From: Cephalotrichum gorgonifer
Lineage: Eukaryota > Ascomycota > Sordariomycetes > Microascales > Microascaceae
Reading direction: 5' to 3'
Length of the DNA stretch: 64,000 nucleotides
Assembly: GCA_900312665.1 (NCBI GenBank)
Contig: ONZQ02000010.1
Coordinates: 496,001-560,000, forward strand
Shown: positions 22,406 through 34,181 of the stretch, piece after piece
Layout: each line of letters starts with the position of its first letter
Position numbering within the stretch: position 1 is the stretch's first letter
Made by a program: the position numbers and the translations under genes
Notes under the pieces: model-generated
Seen by the model: the letters and a program-made list of their open reading frames with translations, nothing else
The model's database searches: none
Told to the model about the DNA's origin: nothing

Positions 22406-23523
22406 GGTATGCAAAAGCACAGCACAAGTGTGTGCTCCATATCTTGTATGAAAGAGATCCAACGGAAGAGCCATTCGTTGTGGGCAGTAATATTCGTGTG
22501 ACCGGCACAACCTTCCTAAATTGTTCTAGAAGGTATGCATCTCTCTGACAGCATTTGGTTGGAGAAGGCGAAGTCCGAGCGCTGCACTCCTGTGCTACCA
22601 CACATCTCCGTGGCGAATAGAACTTGGAGGAGCTGAGGGTGGTAGCGAAGCGGGACAGGGATATTCCGTGTGGCGAACCGGGCTGCCCTTTAACTAGTGG
22701 GTGGGAAAGTTCAAGTCAGCAGTAGGCTCGGGGTAGCCGGAGACTAGACCTCCCAAGATCAAGGGGGGGGTTCGCGCCCAGGCGGCCAATGTAAATCAGG
22801 CCAGGGTTCGATCGAGAGGGCTGTCAAATAAGGGGAATGAAAAGCCGAGGGGCTCTCAGACTCATATGCAGGAGTAGGGACGATGCAACCTTGCCACGTG
22901 GGCATTGCATACCCCCGTATTCACTCGAGCTTCTTTCCTCTTGGCCAGGGTGGGAGGCAACAGAGCAGGGGGGGATCGCCGTCGAGGTCTGACCCTGTCC
23001 ATTCCCATTTGGTTTCGGCGTCGTAGGCTGGGTTTTCGATACACGACAACCTGTAAAAATTAAGCAGCGAGTAGCTCCCGGACAGTGTCCCTGCCCAGCT
23101 AGATACGTCACCATGAGCCCCAGGGACCGGGGTTCATCCCCTCGACGCGAAACCACACCCCCCTCGTGCATGCCAACCTATTGGTGGGTATCCAATTTGG
23201 GCAATGCCTCCTTGCTCCCCGCGCACCTCGACCGGATGCCTGGGGCCTCAACCTGCAGGAATGTCGTATAGTAACAAGAGCAGGGAAGTGTACTTGTAGA
23301 TCTACAGGAGACTAGGATTCCAGGAGCGTTGATAAGCGGCGGCACAAGATCGGGGTATGTGCATGCGAAGGGGGATGGAGGGGGGGAAGGGGGCTGATCA
23401 CTTCACGTCAGCCGCTAACTCTGGGTCAGCCTCTCCCTTACTGCATGCGACTAGACACAACTCCGCCCTCTGGCCTGGTATCTAAGCGGTGGGTAGCTGA
23501 TAACGTGCGAGCAGGGTCAATGA

Positions 23524-23619
23524 TCTCCCTTTCCCTCCACCCCCTCCCCTTCGCCCCTCTCCCCTGTACCTCCCCTCCTGTCTCTCTCTTCTCCTTCCCC
23601 GTCCGTTCCCTCCTCCCCA
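23524..23619 (+). repeat. C/T pyrimidine tract
   Basis: About 96 bases almost free of A, with CCCCTCCC and CTCTCTCT blocks. Such tracts often sit in fungal promoters. The nearest downstream frame is the weak candidate at 23906. Confidence 0.8.
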
Positions 23620-23905
23620 AGCTAAGTGACACTTGGATCTCCGTTCACAGATTGGCGGCGGCATGTTTGACAGGGGTAGGTATGCATCCCAGCCCCGAAG
23701 TTCATGTACTATGCGAGATGGTGTATATACTAGAGCATCCCGCCTTTATTAAAGCACCCCAGGGGATGAGGCGAGTTGCGTGGGTGCAAACCTTGCACCT
23801 GTCGTACTTGACTTGACCCCCCTTGTATAAAGAACCGATGCCCCTTCCCTCACCTGGCAACGGATATTTCGTTTCCCAAGCAGTTTCTGCTACCATCCAA
23901 CCATC

Positions 23906-24319
23906 ATGCCTTATATATTCGATGACATGACACAAACGACACAGCCATCAAACAACCCACGGCTGGCCCCTAATCCATGGTATCTTCGTAACCACCCACG
24001 TATCCTTATTTCATCTAACAGACAGTACAGCATCCAACCGGATAAACAACAACAGTGGTCAATCCTCACGACAACGAGACTCGAGTTGTACGCCCGCGAT
24101 ACCCGCGACAATAATATCCTCCTTAAACTATCCTCGACAGACCCAGAGATAAAGGCGGAGAACCACACAGCACGTGTGGAAGCATTGCTCGCCAAGATCG
24201 AGCCTAGGCTACCACTAGTTCCGACAAAGACCGAAGGAACCAGCCCTTCCTTGTCGAAGGAGGCGTATCCATCTTCCATATCTGGTACGCTACTGGTTGA
24301 TAACGAAGACAATATCTAG
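23906..24319 (+). CDS. hypothetical protein, weakly supported
   Basis: A 137-residue frame, MPYIFDDMTQTTQPSNNPRL onward, ending LLVDNEDNI. It has no signal peptide, no transmembrane helix and no family I recognise. Support is indirect: a TATAAAG box at 23826-23832, 74 bases before the ATG, a CT-rich tract further upstream, and ATG context catcATGc. A frame of similar length overlaps on the other strand, which weakens the case. It sits alone in a gene-poor stretch. Confidence 0.25.
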   Translation: MPYIFDDMTQTTQPSNNPRLAPNPWYLRNHPRILISSNRQYSIQPDKQQQWSILTTTRLELYARDTRDNNILLKLSSTDPEIKAENHTARVEALLAKIEPRLPLVPTKTEGTSPSLSKEAYPSSISGTLLVDNEDNI

Positions 24320-27133
24320 TGGGATATAGGACGGTGGCTCCAGAGTCTGGTATACGGCCGTTAAGGTGGGCTCTGAGGACAAGGGCATCCTGAAGCAGAC
24401 TACTGTCTTTGGGCAATCTGTTGAGAGGTGTAAGACGATTTGAGTCCGTGGATACTAGATGATTCCCATGTTTCAGACTCGCACCAAGGGTGGAATCTTG
24501 CGTCCTTTGGCATTAGTGAACAACCACAAGATCAAGACGACATGGATATTTTACACGCTTGGTTATATTAGAACGACCATGCTCCATTCTAGACTGGGCT
24601 TCAACCTTTCGTAGTAAAACGTCTCCATCTTTCCCAAAGTGTGAGTATATTCACTTTGGAAAAACCCCCGCCTCAAGCTATCTACAAACACTCAGACTTC
24701 ACGCTTGACAGAGAGAGATTCCAGTGGTGACCTATCCATATCATATGTCTGCCGCCGAACAGTTTTTATCAGAGAGTGCGCTAAGTAATTCGGCTCAGCG
24801 CACTCGGAACTTCCTTACCTGTTCTCGTACACAGTGCACCTTCACAGGCTGGCTACCATAAGTCCGCCAAAGCCAAAGGGGGATGGGTCTAGTGTTTTCC
24901 TAATCCGGGTTCCAGGCTTTCACTCATCGTTATATATGGTTTAAGTCCTAGTTTTTAAGAGCCTTATGCACTAGAACTTGAGGCCCGGTTCCACTCCACT
25001 GCACTCCAAAGTCTGAACGGCCGGTTCGTCAACATATCCGCATCCGGGTGCCGCTTCATCACAATAGGAGTCCAGGTTCCGGTTCCTGGTCATACCACCT
25101 CCATAGCATACTAACAACACCTGGCGTCTACCGGACATGCTGTCTCCGCGGTTGAGCCCGGATTGTCCTAAATCCAGATACGGCGATGAGCTAATCTCTA
25201 TTATATTCTTATATCTCCCTGAGGCTTTCAAGCCCACCTCCCATTGGCCCACACCGTCAATACCTAGTTGAGATTGTAATTTATAGGATAAACAGCTTCA
25301 TCATCTACTTGAAGGACGTTATATGCGCTCCTATTATTGGGTGTTATTGAACAATTTGATGTCACGAAATATACAACTTCGCGCAACTGGCTCTATTCGT
25401 CCTTGGGGTGCGAGTGGTTAGGTCTCTAAGATAGACCGATATTGGCTAATAGGCATGCATAGAACGCTGGTAAGGTCTCCTTAGGCAAGTCCGTTTAGAA
25501 CCGGGGTCTGACTTTCTCACCAGTTACTGATGTAATGCAAGGGAACCCGGCATCAAGATTCTGAGCCTGATAGGGCACCTCCAGCCTAACAGTGGAAGAT
25601 CAGGACGAGCTTACACCTACTCGTAAGCAGCCACTTATACCGAACAAGTGAGCTGTAAGGGGCACGGCTTTGAGATTCGAGATTCAGATCGTCAGATAGT
25701 CGATCAATGATCCACGCAACTCTTGAACCATCAGGTCAAGAGGGTAGCTTGTGGTAGGTCGTCAAATTCACAGGTCTTCCAGTGAGGGTGTTCGGAATCA
25801 AGGTCATATCCCTAGAACCGAGGTTGCGGTCCCGGGCACACACACAAGCCGAACAATCGGGTCTTTAATCAAGCGAAGTTTATTTCTTGATCAACAATCT
25901 GAAGTAAGGATGGGGCCCTCTGAGGCCTTAAGAACAAAGGAAATCGAAAAAGAAGGAAATTGATAGGCATGGGTGCCTTGGGCCTTCGGGTCGGACTCTC
26001 TGGAGCTATTGTGCCGGGATTCCTTGACCCTTTCTGCCCTGAACCACATCACTACCGGTGTGACTATTTTATAGAATCTCAATGTTAGGAAGAACTGGTA
26101 CATACGTGCTCCTTTGGCATTTGTCTCTTCCGTTAACTTTAACGTCCCTCGCCAATAGCTTGGCTGGGCTGTTCGTGTAACGATTCCTTCTCGGATGGTT
26201 TGGTACTAATCCATCTGTCCGCCTACTTCTATAGGACCCCGTTTAATCCCTGAAGAATACGTTCTCCCAGATTACCACCTGGTGTGGCTGGGACCTCGGA
26301 CATGTTCAATTTTCCTAAGTTGCCTTGTTGCTTAGCTTTCTGGGATTCTATGGGTAAGTTCTTCTAAGTCAGTTAGCCAGTTGACACATTCACTGATATC
26401 CATTCCCAGGAACAGTGGCTATGCACTGGGGAACTAACTAATACCTCGTAATAGCGTGAACTACTTGCCCCCTCGGTACACTGGATCGTTCCACTTATTG
26501 CAGTGGCAGCCACTCAGACGGGCAACTACGCCATCCTCCTTGTCCTCTGTACCTATCTTTCCAGCATATATAGACTATGCTGATTCGTCATTCGCTGCCC
26601 ACGGTGTGATGCGCAGCAACCTCGCTTCCACAGCTATTGCTTTTGGACGGCCGTCGTTCCCGGGCATGGGTGTCGCGGGACGTGCCAGTTTCCCAGCTGG
26701 TCTCTCATTCCTTTGCATTATCACATTTTACGAGCTGTATTGCGGCTTGGACGAGCAGGGGCCGGTTTGTCAGTTTCTAATGGGCTTCATAAATAGCTTG
26801 ATATTGTGGCGTCATTACTTGAATATCTACGGTTGGCGATATAGTATAAACTATAACCATTGGCCATGGACTCTACTGTATCGAATGAGGTAGCGAGATG
26901 ATCATTTGGACGCTGACAAATTTCATTGATAAATAACTAATACTTTACATACTCCTTTGATCATCCACTGGTAAGCTCCCCCTCGTTGACTTGGGTGACA
27001 CAGACTACGCTCGCAGAGCTACTCGCTGCACGAGCACCGAGGGGCATGGGTCTACACTAAGTGAAACGAACTAGTATGTCGTGATGAGTGTAGTCGCAGA
27101 ACAGTGAGGGGACCGTCCGAGAGTGAACGTGAA

Positions 27134-27157
27134 ACTCCCAGGAACACTCCCAGGAAC
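27134..27157 (+). repeat. 12-bp tandem repeat, two copies
   Basis: The unit actcccaggaac occurs twice without a gap. Too short to interpret. Confidence 0.8.
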
Positions 27158-29085
27158 TTTCCATTCTAAGCATGTAGAAGGCTGAGGTTCACTCGTGGCA
27201 TCGTGAACCGAGGCTATTGTAGGTTACAAATTCCCTTCCTCTACGAGGTGTTGCGTCATACAGGTGCTAGGTATGCAATCACCGTGCCGTCCCACCCCTA
27301 GGAATCCGGGAATCGGCGCCGTTATCAATACGGCCCTGGGAAAATGAGGTACGGTGCCCGGATTCTGTAGCCCTAGTCGCGGAATACAACACCTGAAACG
27401 GCGAGGACATGGCCCAACCACCCGGGGGAAGTGGCCTCGGCAACCCAGCCAGTGGCTCGCGCCTCCACTTTCTTATATCGGCTCTGTTATATAGGGGAGT
27501 CTTGGTATTTCCAGGAATCTCAAAACAGGAGTTGTTGCAACATTGCGCGGACTCTCACTCATCGTGATTTCCGCGGTTGTCCCTTCTAGGATAGTATATG
27601 ACGCAGTCTGGATCTGAGTACCTGTGAGTCCAATTCACTGGCCGGTTAACCCAGAGCAAAACAAGTGAAAGAGAAACGTCTTTCCTATCGTTCGTACACT
27701 CTCATGGAGACGGACTGCCCCCTCGGCACCGGCGAGCCATACTGTGAGAACTAACGCATCGTTCAGGGGCGATGAGACGTCATTGCATGGCGGGGGAACT
27801 CGGATCGCTAGAGTACGACGAAGACCCACTTGGGGTACGACATCGGTGTCCTGCTTTGCCCGCCCATAATAGCTCCAGCCCCTGCCGTTATATACGTGGG
27901 GGGGCAGCCAAACAAGGCTGGAAGTATTGGACGGTGAGATAGTGGGGTACGCGAGCTCCGGGCAGTTTGGGGGAAAGCCCAAGGAACAGTTGTGAAGTTC
28001 TCGAGAAATAGCAGATGCTCTCAAGAGATTCTAGCCTGGATAATCCGTATTTAATGGCGCCGGGGTAGCTCTCCTTCAAGACCTGGAGGTGGAAGTCGCG
28101 CGTTCTCGTACTGGCCTTAACGAGGTACACTAACCGCAATTGTCGCGGAGCTAGGCTAGTAGGTCAAGAATTTTGGGGAAGATGGCCTAGGTTAGATACT
28201 GGGTAGCGATATATATACACTACCATAAGACGGGGTGGTGCATTGTCGCCAGCTTCGTTGATTTGACGGAGGTGTGGATGGGTCGCGTTACATCGGTGAA
28301 GCGAGTAATTTCAAGGACGGCCGAACGCCAGGCGGGCCAGCCATGTCCTTTCTGGGAGGTGCTGCAGTACCGCGTACGCGAGTGCAACTTAGCCGCCCGA
28401 AACATTAGACTTTGAATGCGCTGTAGTTACTCCAAGGTGAGGTATTAATGTCCATCCCTGCTTGCCCCGCACCACTTGAATAATAAGACGCTTGGCCTGG
28501 CTACTGAGAGAAGTGTGCGTCAGCTCTCGGGCCCCGGACCGTATAACTTGCATCATTATGTACGCCGGCGAGGTAACGAATCAAGACAAGCCCGTATATA
28601 ACATGTTTCTTCAGGCTGGTCAAATCAGAGCACGACGAGCTTTCCGTGTCACCACCCACGCCCACGCATACAATCCGGGGCCCGTGCCAAAGGATTCGTG
28701 CGTCCCAGATTCACAAGTCCGAGGCACGGACACTTGGTGGCCGGTTATTCTCCTCGATGGAACAACATGTTCCATCGCGTTACGAAAATATTACGCTTGG
28801 CAAGCACCATCGTTCGATTGCATAACACGGGACCCACGGCCGATCCGCCATGTTCCGGGCCAATCACGCCCATGTACTCTCTCTCAGAAGCCTCGAGTCG
28901 GGGCGAGCTCTGACTAACGCTGTTGTCCTCATTGGCCAATGGGTGGATGGACAGGTTGGGGCAGGGAGTAATTGCTAAGCCCCTGTAATCCGCATTTGTA
29001 CTAGTGAATCAATAAAATAAGTATAAGGCCGATACCAGTGGGCGAGTAATCGGCTACACGAAGTCCGTGCTCATATACCCCTAGA

Positions 29086-29134
29086 GATCTTGAATATCTC
29101 TGGAACCAGTAGTAGATCTCCAATATCTCTGAAG
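29086..29134 (+). repeat. two near-direct copies of an AGATCT-AATATCTCTG-A block
   Basis: Two copies of agatct(tg/cc)aatatctctg(g/a)a separated by a short spacer. The block is locally palindromic around AGATCT. Function unknown. Confidence 0.6.
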
Positions 29135-29686
29135 TCATAGCCCTATAATATGGTGAAGGACATCGTGTAGAAACCAGCTATGTCAGAAGTCGATCACCCA
29201 CCCATGTCTTGCCGTAACGGGGGCTTTTCTTACGTGTTTGGGGACCCCCCTGAACACAGCTACGTACTGGTTGGCCAAGGCTCTGCTTCCCATTACTTGT
29301 ACCTTCCCAGCGAGGAGAGTTGCGGGGTACCCTTGTCGAGACTGACCCGAGGTTGCTCGTACTTGTTCTTGGATTCCAGACAGGTGGGGCATGCACCTTG
29401 GGCGTATCAATCCTGCATGCATGCTGGTACGGGGTGTCAGCGGTTACGTGTGGCTATGGCATGTAGGTCAAATCCTTCCGCTTATATTTGTTTCTTCTTA
29501 TCTTCGCTCGGCATTGCCTGGCATACCCCGGCTTTGGTGTTGGTGTAACTACGATCAGACTATAAGTACCCTACCTTGTCGGATTTGGCCTCGTCGCTCG
29601 GGTTCTCTCCACTTCCACTTAATCCCGCTCTCGATTTAGCCACGGACTATTACCTTATATAAGCCAGCATAGTTTCTATCGTCGCC

Positions 29687-30615
29687 ATGACAGAACAGCC
29701 GGAAACTCCAGCCTTGCCCGATGTCGTTCTCAACCCCGATGCTGTTCTGGGGGACTCGGAGGCGGCGTGGAGGTACGGGCGGGCTCCCGACTACTCGAAA
29801 ACGCGCAAGTTCTACGCCGAAGGTTGTAGTCTCCCCCAAGCCACTGCACGCGTGTCAGCCCCTCACCAGCCGTCCTCCCCTTATCCTAGTGCTGACCGTG
29901 AACCACCAACAACTAGGCAAGTCAATGAACCATGAGGCAGGGAGCCTCCCTAGCTTGGTCGAGAATCTTGTCAAGAACTGGGAGATCGAGGCCTCGTATA
30001 AGACTTCCGTCGACGACTGGCGCACCGTCGACCCCTCGTGCTATACGCTGAGCCTCAACGGCGGCCCGAAGCAGCCCGCTTCTCACATGCTTAACGTGGG
30101 GACATACAATGCCCTGATCCCCTCGAATCAGTACTACGACCCGGAGAAGTCGACTTTCGACTCGAGCCACAAGTCATTCAAGAGGATGATGCCGACCTTC
30201 GCTTGGGAGGTCCTCGAGGTATACAGCGGTCCCCCAACCGTGGCGTTCAAGTGGCGGCACTGGGGGAATATGGTGAACGACTACGTCGGATACAACTCGT
30301 ACGTCATGTTTTCAGGAGCACTACTGGTCTCCCATTGGAATTCCCTATTTGTGTTTGTCACGCGTATTCGCTAACAGCGGTTCAATTTTTAGGAAGGGAG
30401 AGAAGGTAACTGTCAAGGCGCACGGTGGAGTGATCGACATCCAAGGAATAGTGGTGGCCAAGGTGAATGAGGGGCTGAAAATCGAGTCAATTGATGTGTG
30501 GTATGATCCCATGGAGATGTTCCGGCAGATTGACAAGGAGGGTACCATGTCCATTGGCCCGGCGGCGGAGTCTGAGGGTGCCAGCCTGGGATCAGGTTGC
30601 CCAGTCGCCCATTGA
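29687..30615 (+). CDS. pathogen-related-protein-like SnoaL/NTF2-fold protein
   Basis: Three exons, 29687-29822, 29917-30298 and 30393-30615, give 246 residues. Splicing restores the continuous blocks YAEGKSMNHEAGSLPSLVEN and YVGYNSKGEKVTVKAHGG. The order RAPDYSKTRKFYAEG, LVENLVKNWEIEASYK, DWRTVDP, SHKSFKRMMPTFAWEVLEVYSGPP, FKWRHWG, then IDVWYDPMEMFRQI matches the fungal and plant 'pathogen-related protein' family, which has a SnoaL-like fold. No catalytic reaction is established. Cytosolic, no signal peptide. TATATAA lies about 30 bases before the ATG. Its downstream neighbour on the same strand is a Zn2Cys6 regulator. The two introns fit exactly in phase (1 and 2), so the model is strong. 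Confidence 0.85.
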
Positions 30616-31561
30616 TGGGTGGCTTAAAGGAGAACAGTGTGTACGAGCGTTTATGTTACGTAGTTATATGATCCGTATAGTAGTCCAATTTGGTTGTCTA
30701 AGGTTGCCGGACTGTAGTCTCTCTCCTTGTATTTAACCAACCCAAGGGCTAGTTCAGGGCGAATGTTTCCAAATCTAACTAGGTCACCGACATCTTAGCT
30801 TGTGTGTCTTCATATCATCGCCTATGATACCTCAAGGAACAGGAGCCTGTCTTGACGGACTTGGCTTAGGCCTTGATGGCGGAGGTCTGCTCCTCGGCGC
30901 CGAGGAACTTGCCCTCGCCGGTGTATCTGGGGATCTCTACATCCGCTACTCAATGTTTCCTAGGGAGCATCCAAGATGAGGAAGTTTTCTTTCCTCTAGC
31001 TGGTGTTATTCTCCAACATGATAGAGTAATAGTTATCCATCTCATATCAGAAAAGTAGGCTCAGCAATATCCCATGGATCCCTGTGAGCATTTGTGCTCA
31101 GAATTTTGTTCTACCAGGGGCAAAGTAAGTTCAAGAGTGGGGTATTGATATAGATATACAACATTTACTCGGTTTTTCACCACGGACATGCACACGTTCA
31201 CAGAGTATTGGTGTATTTATCTCGCTCTTGCCCAGCAATTGCCCCTAGCCAGCTTTAGCTTGGGGCGACTTTCCTTTCAGCAATAAAAACGAACTACGGA
31301 TATCTATGTGGATGATGGCCCACTTTAGTCCCCACCTTCGGGACCTCCCGATAATAGGCACATGCGTGGATGTGGATGTGGCTGGCATTTTTCCCGGCTG
31401 CCGGCTTACTAACAGATGTTCGCTTTGACAGTCTTTTGCGCTCAGCTTACTCGTCCACGACTTGAACGTCACATCCCCCCTCATGAGCTTGGAAAGGGCC
31501 AAATCAAGTAACCATCTTCTTGGCATATGCGGGATTAGCCTCGCATCCCATCTAATACCCG
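30616..31561. other. intergenic with an orphan exon-like fragment
   Basis: 946 bases between the SnoaL-like gene and the Zn2Cys6 gene. The only coding-like segment is the 80-base piece at 30866-30945 on the minus strand, listed separately. Confidence 0.5.
30866..30945 (-). pseudogene. possible orphan last exon or gene remnant
   Basis: After an AG (gagtag), the minus strand reads a GC-rich, codon-biased frame GDVEIPRYTGEGKFLG..TSAIKA-like ending in TAA. Composition differs sharply from the AT-richer surroundings, as expected of a real 3' exon. No matching upstream exon was found in the next several hundred bases, so it is probably a remnant of a deleted gene. Family not recognised. Confidence 0.3.
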
Positions 31562-32870
31562 ATGTCACCCACAATGTCGTCCTCCACAAAGTCGACTCCG
31601 GATCCGGGTCCGAATACTAGAATTTCCAAGAGACATTACCCGAAAACAAAAACGGGGTGCAGAACCTGCAAGAGGCGGAAAATAAAGGTGAGAGGGAGAA
31701 AAAAGAATGGCGTATTGCCGGCCGCAATGTTAGTCCCGGAAATCCCGCTCTAACTATCCCAGTGCGATGAGGAGAGGCCCTCTTGTCGGAACTGTCTGAA
31801 GCATAATGTGGACTGCGACTTTCTGCCGGCCTCTAGGCCCCTGGGCGTGCCCTCCACCACTGCAGCGCCAGGCTCGGACAGCATGAATCTGCTTGACCTC
31901 GAGCTCCTCCTTAACTACGCGAATGTCACCTTCGCCACCTTTTCCCACGACCGGATCCTCCAGGACTTCTGGAAGCACGTTGTGCCCAGGATGGGTCTGC
32001 AGTGCGACTTCGTGATGCGCTCCGTCCTGGCCATCTCGGCCCTCCACATCGCCTTCCACCGGCCGGAGAAGAGGGAGTTCTACATCTCCACGGCGCTGAG
32101 GTATCACCAGCTCGCATCGAGGAAAGCTATGCACCTCCTGGGGAACGTAACGCAGGAATCCGCGGACGAGCTGTTCGTCTTCTCGGTCTTGACTATATGC
32201 GTTGGTAGGCTACCCTTGGTGAACTTATTGGCAATAGACATCGAGAAAGTTAACCAAACAACCCCCGATAGCTTTGGGCAGCCCAAGAAAGGCGGACGGG
32301 ACGCTGCTCGTCGGAGAGAGCAGCTGCCCGGAGTGGATGGCCCTTCTCATGGGTACGAAGTCCATAATCGATGTCATGGGCGACAGGATGTGGACGGGAC
32401 CGCTGTCGCCCCTGTTCCAACGCGGCCGAGAGCGCCGGGAGCAGCTCTTCATGTCCGCGCCCAAAGACGCGGAGCGATACAGCAACACCATGGAGGCGTT
32501 CGACCACCTTCTGGACCTCCTGAGGAGGATGGTGTTGGACGAGGGTCTGCTGCGGACTTATTCGAAGGCGGTCCGGCTGCTGCGGGAGACGGCGCATTTG
32601 CTGGACCAGCCGCAGCGCGCGCACATATCGGACGTGTTCCGGTGGGTGTGGCAGGTCGGCGACGACTTCCTGCCGCTGCTGCAGATTCCGACACAGGAGG
32701 CCGTGGCAATATTCGCGCACTTTTGCGTGTACCTTAAGGTCTTGGAGGGCCAGTGGTGGCTCATGGGATGGGCGGACCATTTGATTTCAAGGGCGTGGGA
32801 CATGTTGGATGAGGAGCATAGATTATGGATACGATGGCCAGTTGATGAAATTGGGTGGGTACCGCCGTGA
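31562..32870 (+). CDS. Zn2Cys6 transcription factor
   Basis: Three exons, 31562-31687, 31763-32204 and 32272-32870, give 388 residues. The zinc cluster spans the first junction: GCRTCKRRKIK in exon 1 joins CDEERPSCRNCLKHNVDC in exon 2, giving all six cysteines in the usual spacing. Without splicing the cluster would be broken by a stop. The middle region (NLLDLELLLNYANVTFATF, then a helical repeat FVMRSVLAISALHIAFH) is typical of the short Upc2-like/fungal-specific regulators. No MFS- or kinase-like tail. Nuclear DNA-binding regulator by family, target unknown. It lies 946 bases downstream of the SnoaL-like gene on the same strand. The start could be the second Met at 31574. Confidence 0.85.
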
Positions 32871-34181
32871 GGGTGGTTGGCATGGGCTGTAGGGATCACG
32901 ATGTAATCGATAGTTATCGAGCGGACTACTCGTAGTGACGAATCTTGAGCGATCTGGCTTTAATGCTACTTGGAAATGGGTGGTAGCATATATTGACACT
33001 TCCCATCTCTCCTATAGTTACTCCGATTCTATGAAAGACGAGAAGGGAGCCGGAACCTAGTTGTCACAGCAGCCCCTAAGCTTACCGACACGCTACTTCG
33101 AGTAGATGATTAGGCGGCTACGATTGGGACGGTACGGAATTAGTACGAGTGACCTTTGTGACGGATGGATCACCCGGAAGTTCCCTATATTATATTTTAC
33201 CATTCAGAACTGATTGTGACGGGTTCCTCACAGCCGGCAACAGAGCGTACACTCATTGACATCACAGCTCCACTGGCCCTATCTTAGTGAAGGGCCTTGT
33301 GGGTGGATCCGTCAGGCTAGCTACGAAACAGAAAGTGGCAGCAAGGGATTCAACTAAAGAGAAGAAAAAAAAAAGTCTCGCTTGTTCCCGAAGAGAAATT
33401 TTACCTAGGGGTCAGTCCCTTTTGTGATACCACCTTTTTTTTGTTTGTTCTTCCGGCTAGCTCGGCCAACCTATGAATCCTTCGCGGGAGCTCGGCACCT
33501 TTGTGGAACCTGGGCGGACCGACGCACCTTGGATCGGACAGGCCGGCGACAGCTGGCCTAAAATTCGAGGTCGGTTGGTGGGTGGTCGTGCCTCGGTACA
33601 AAGTACAGAACTGAAATTCTTCCATGACCAGCCGAGGATGAGGTGGGCGCTATGCAAATAGCGCGCGGACATAACACGCAGAATTAGTGGCCGAGACGGT
33701 GGAAAATGCATGAATTTTTAAGGGCGATTACTGTCCTGGCTAATACGGATGTTGCCTTGAATGGCGTGGCACGCGTGAAGCTGAGAGGCCAGAGAGTTTG
33801 GGATGGAATCAAAATGCTCCATCTCCTCCGCTACTCTGACAACAGAGGCCGCAACTTCACGGGCGAGGAGAACGAGAACAAAGAATAGCCCAAACAAAGA
33901 CCAAATACGGCGAAAGTAAAAAGACAAGAAACAAACAGTTCATGTATTGACAACTAGAACTACAAATAGGTATCATCGAATAGAAGTGCACGCTCATCAT
34001 GCCAGTCATGCAAGTTTTTTGTTTCCCCCGGCATCCTCGTTCGTTCCGCCGGGGGAAAAGGTCATTAAGAACCCACCGCACATGAACATTAACTCATCCT
34101 CCTCCCTGATTTAAACCAAGAGCTCGCCCCTTCGTCACATTCTCCGCTGGGATATCAAAAGCAAAAATTTCCTCCTCCTCA
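32871..34181. other. intergenic, no supported gene
   Basis: 1.3 kb. A run of A/G near 33358-33375 and short frames only. It contains 3' flanks of both neighbouring genes. Confidence 0.5.

Larger units (their letters stand above)
21360..23905. other. gene-poor region with low-complexity tracts
   Basis: 2.5 kb with no supported gene. It holds a purine-rich A/G tract at 22321-22405 and a pyrimidine tract at 23524-23619, with several short G runs between (for example 21865-21890 and 22765-22773). Confidence 0.5.
24320..29686. other. 5.4-kb gene-poor stretch, nothing recognised
   Basis: No frame over about 145 codons and none with family likeness. No transposase, reverse transcriptase, LTR pair or terminal inverted repeat was seen, and no marked AT-richness as expected after strong RIP. 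Two small repeats are listed separately (27134-27157 and about 29086-29134). The last 50 bases hold a TATATAA string just upstream of the gene at 29687. Confidence 0.5.

Noticed and set aside
22145..22601. Minus frames with poly-Phe/Ser runs
   Set aside because: Arise from the A/G low-complexity tract at 22321-22405.
26456..26893. 145-codon plus frame rich in hydrophobic and aromatic residues
   Set aside because: No signal or TM pattern consistent with a real protein family; lies in otherwise empty DNA.
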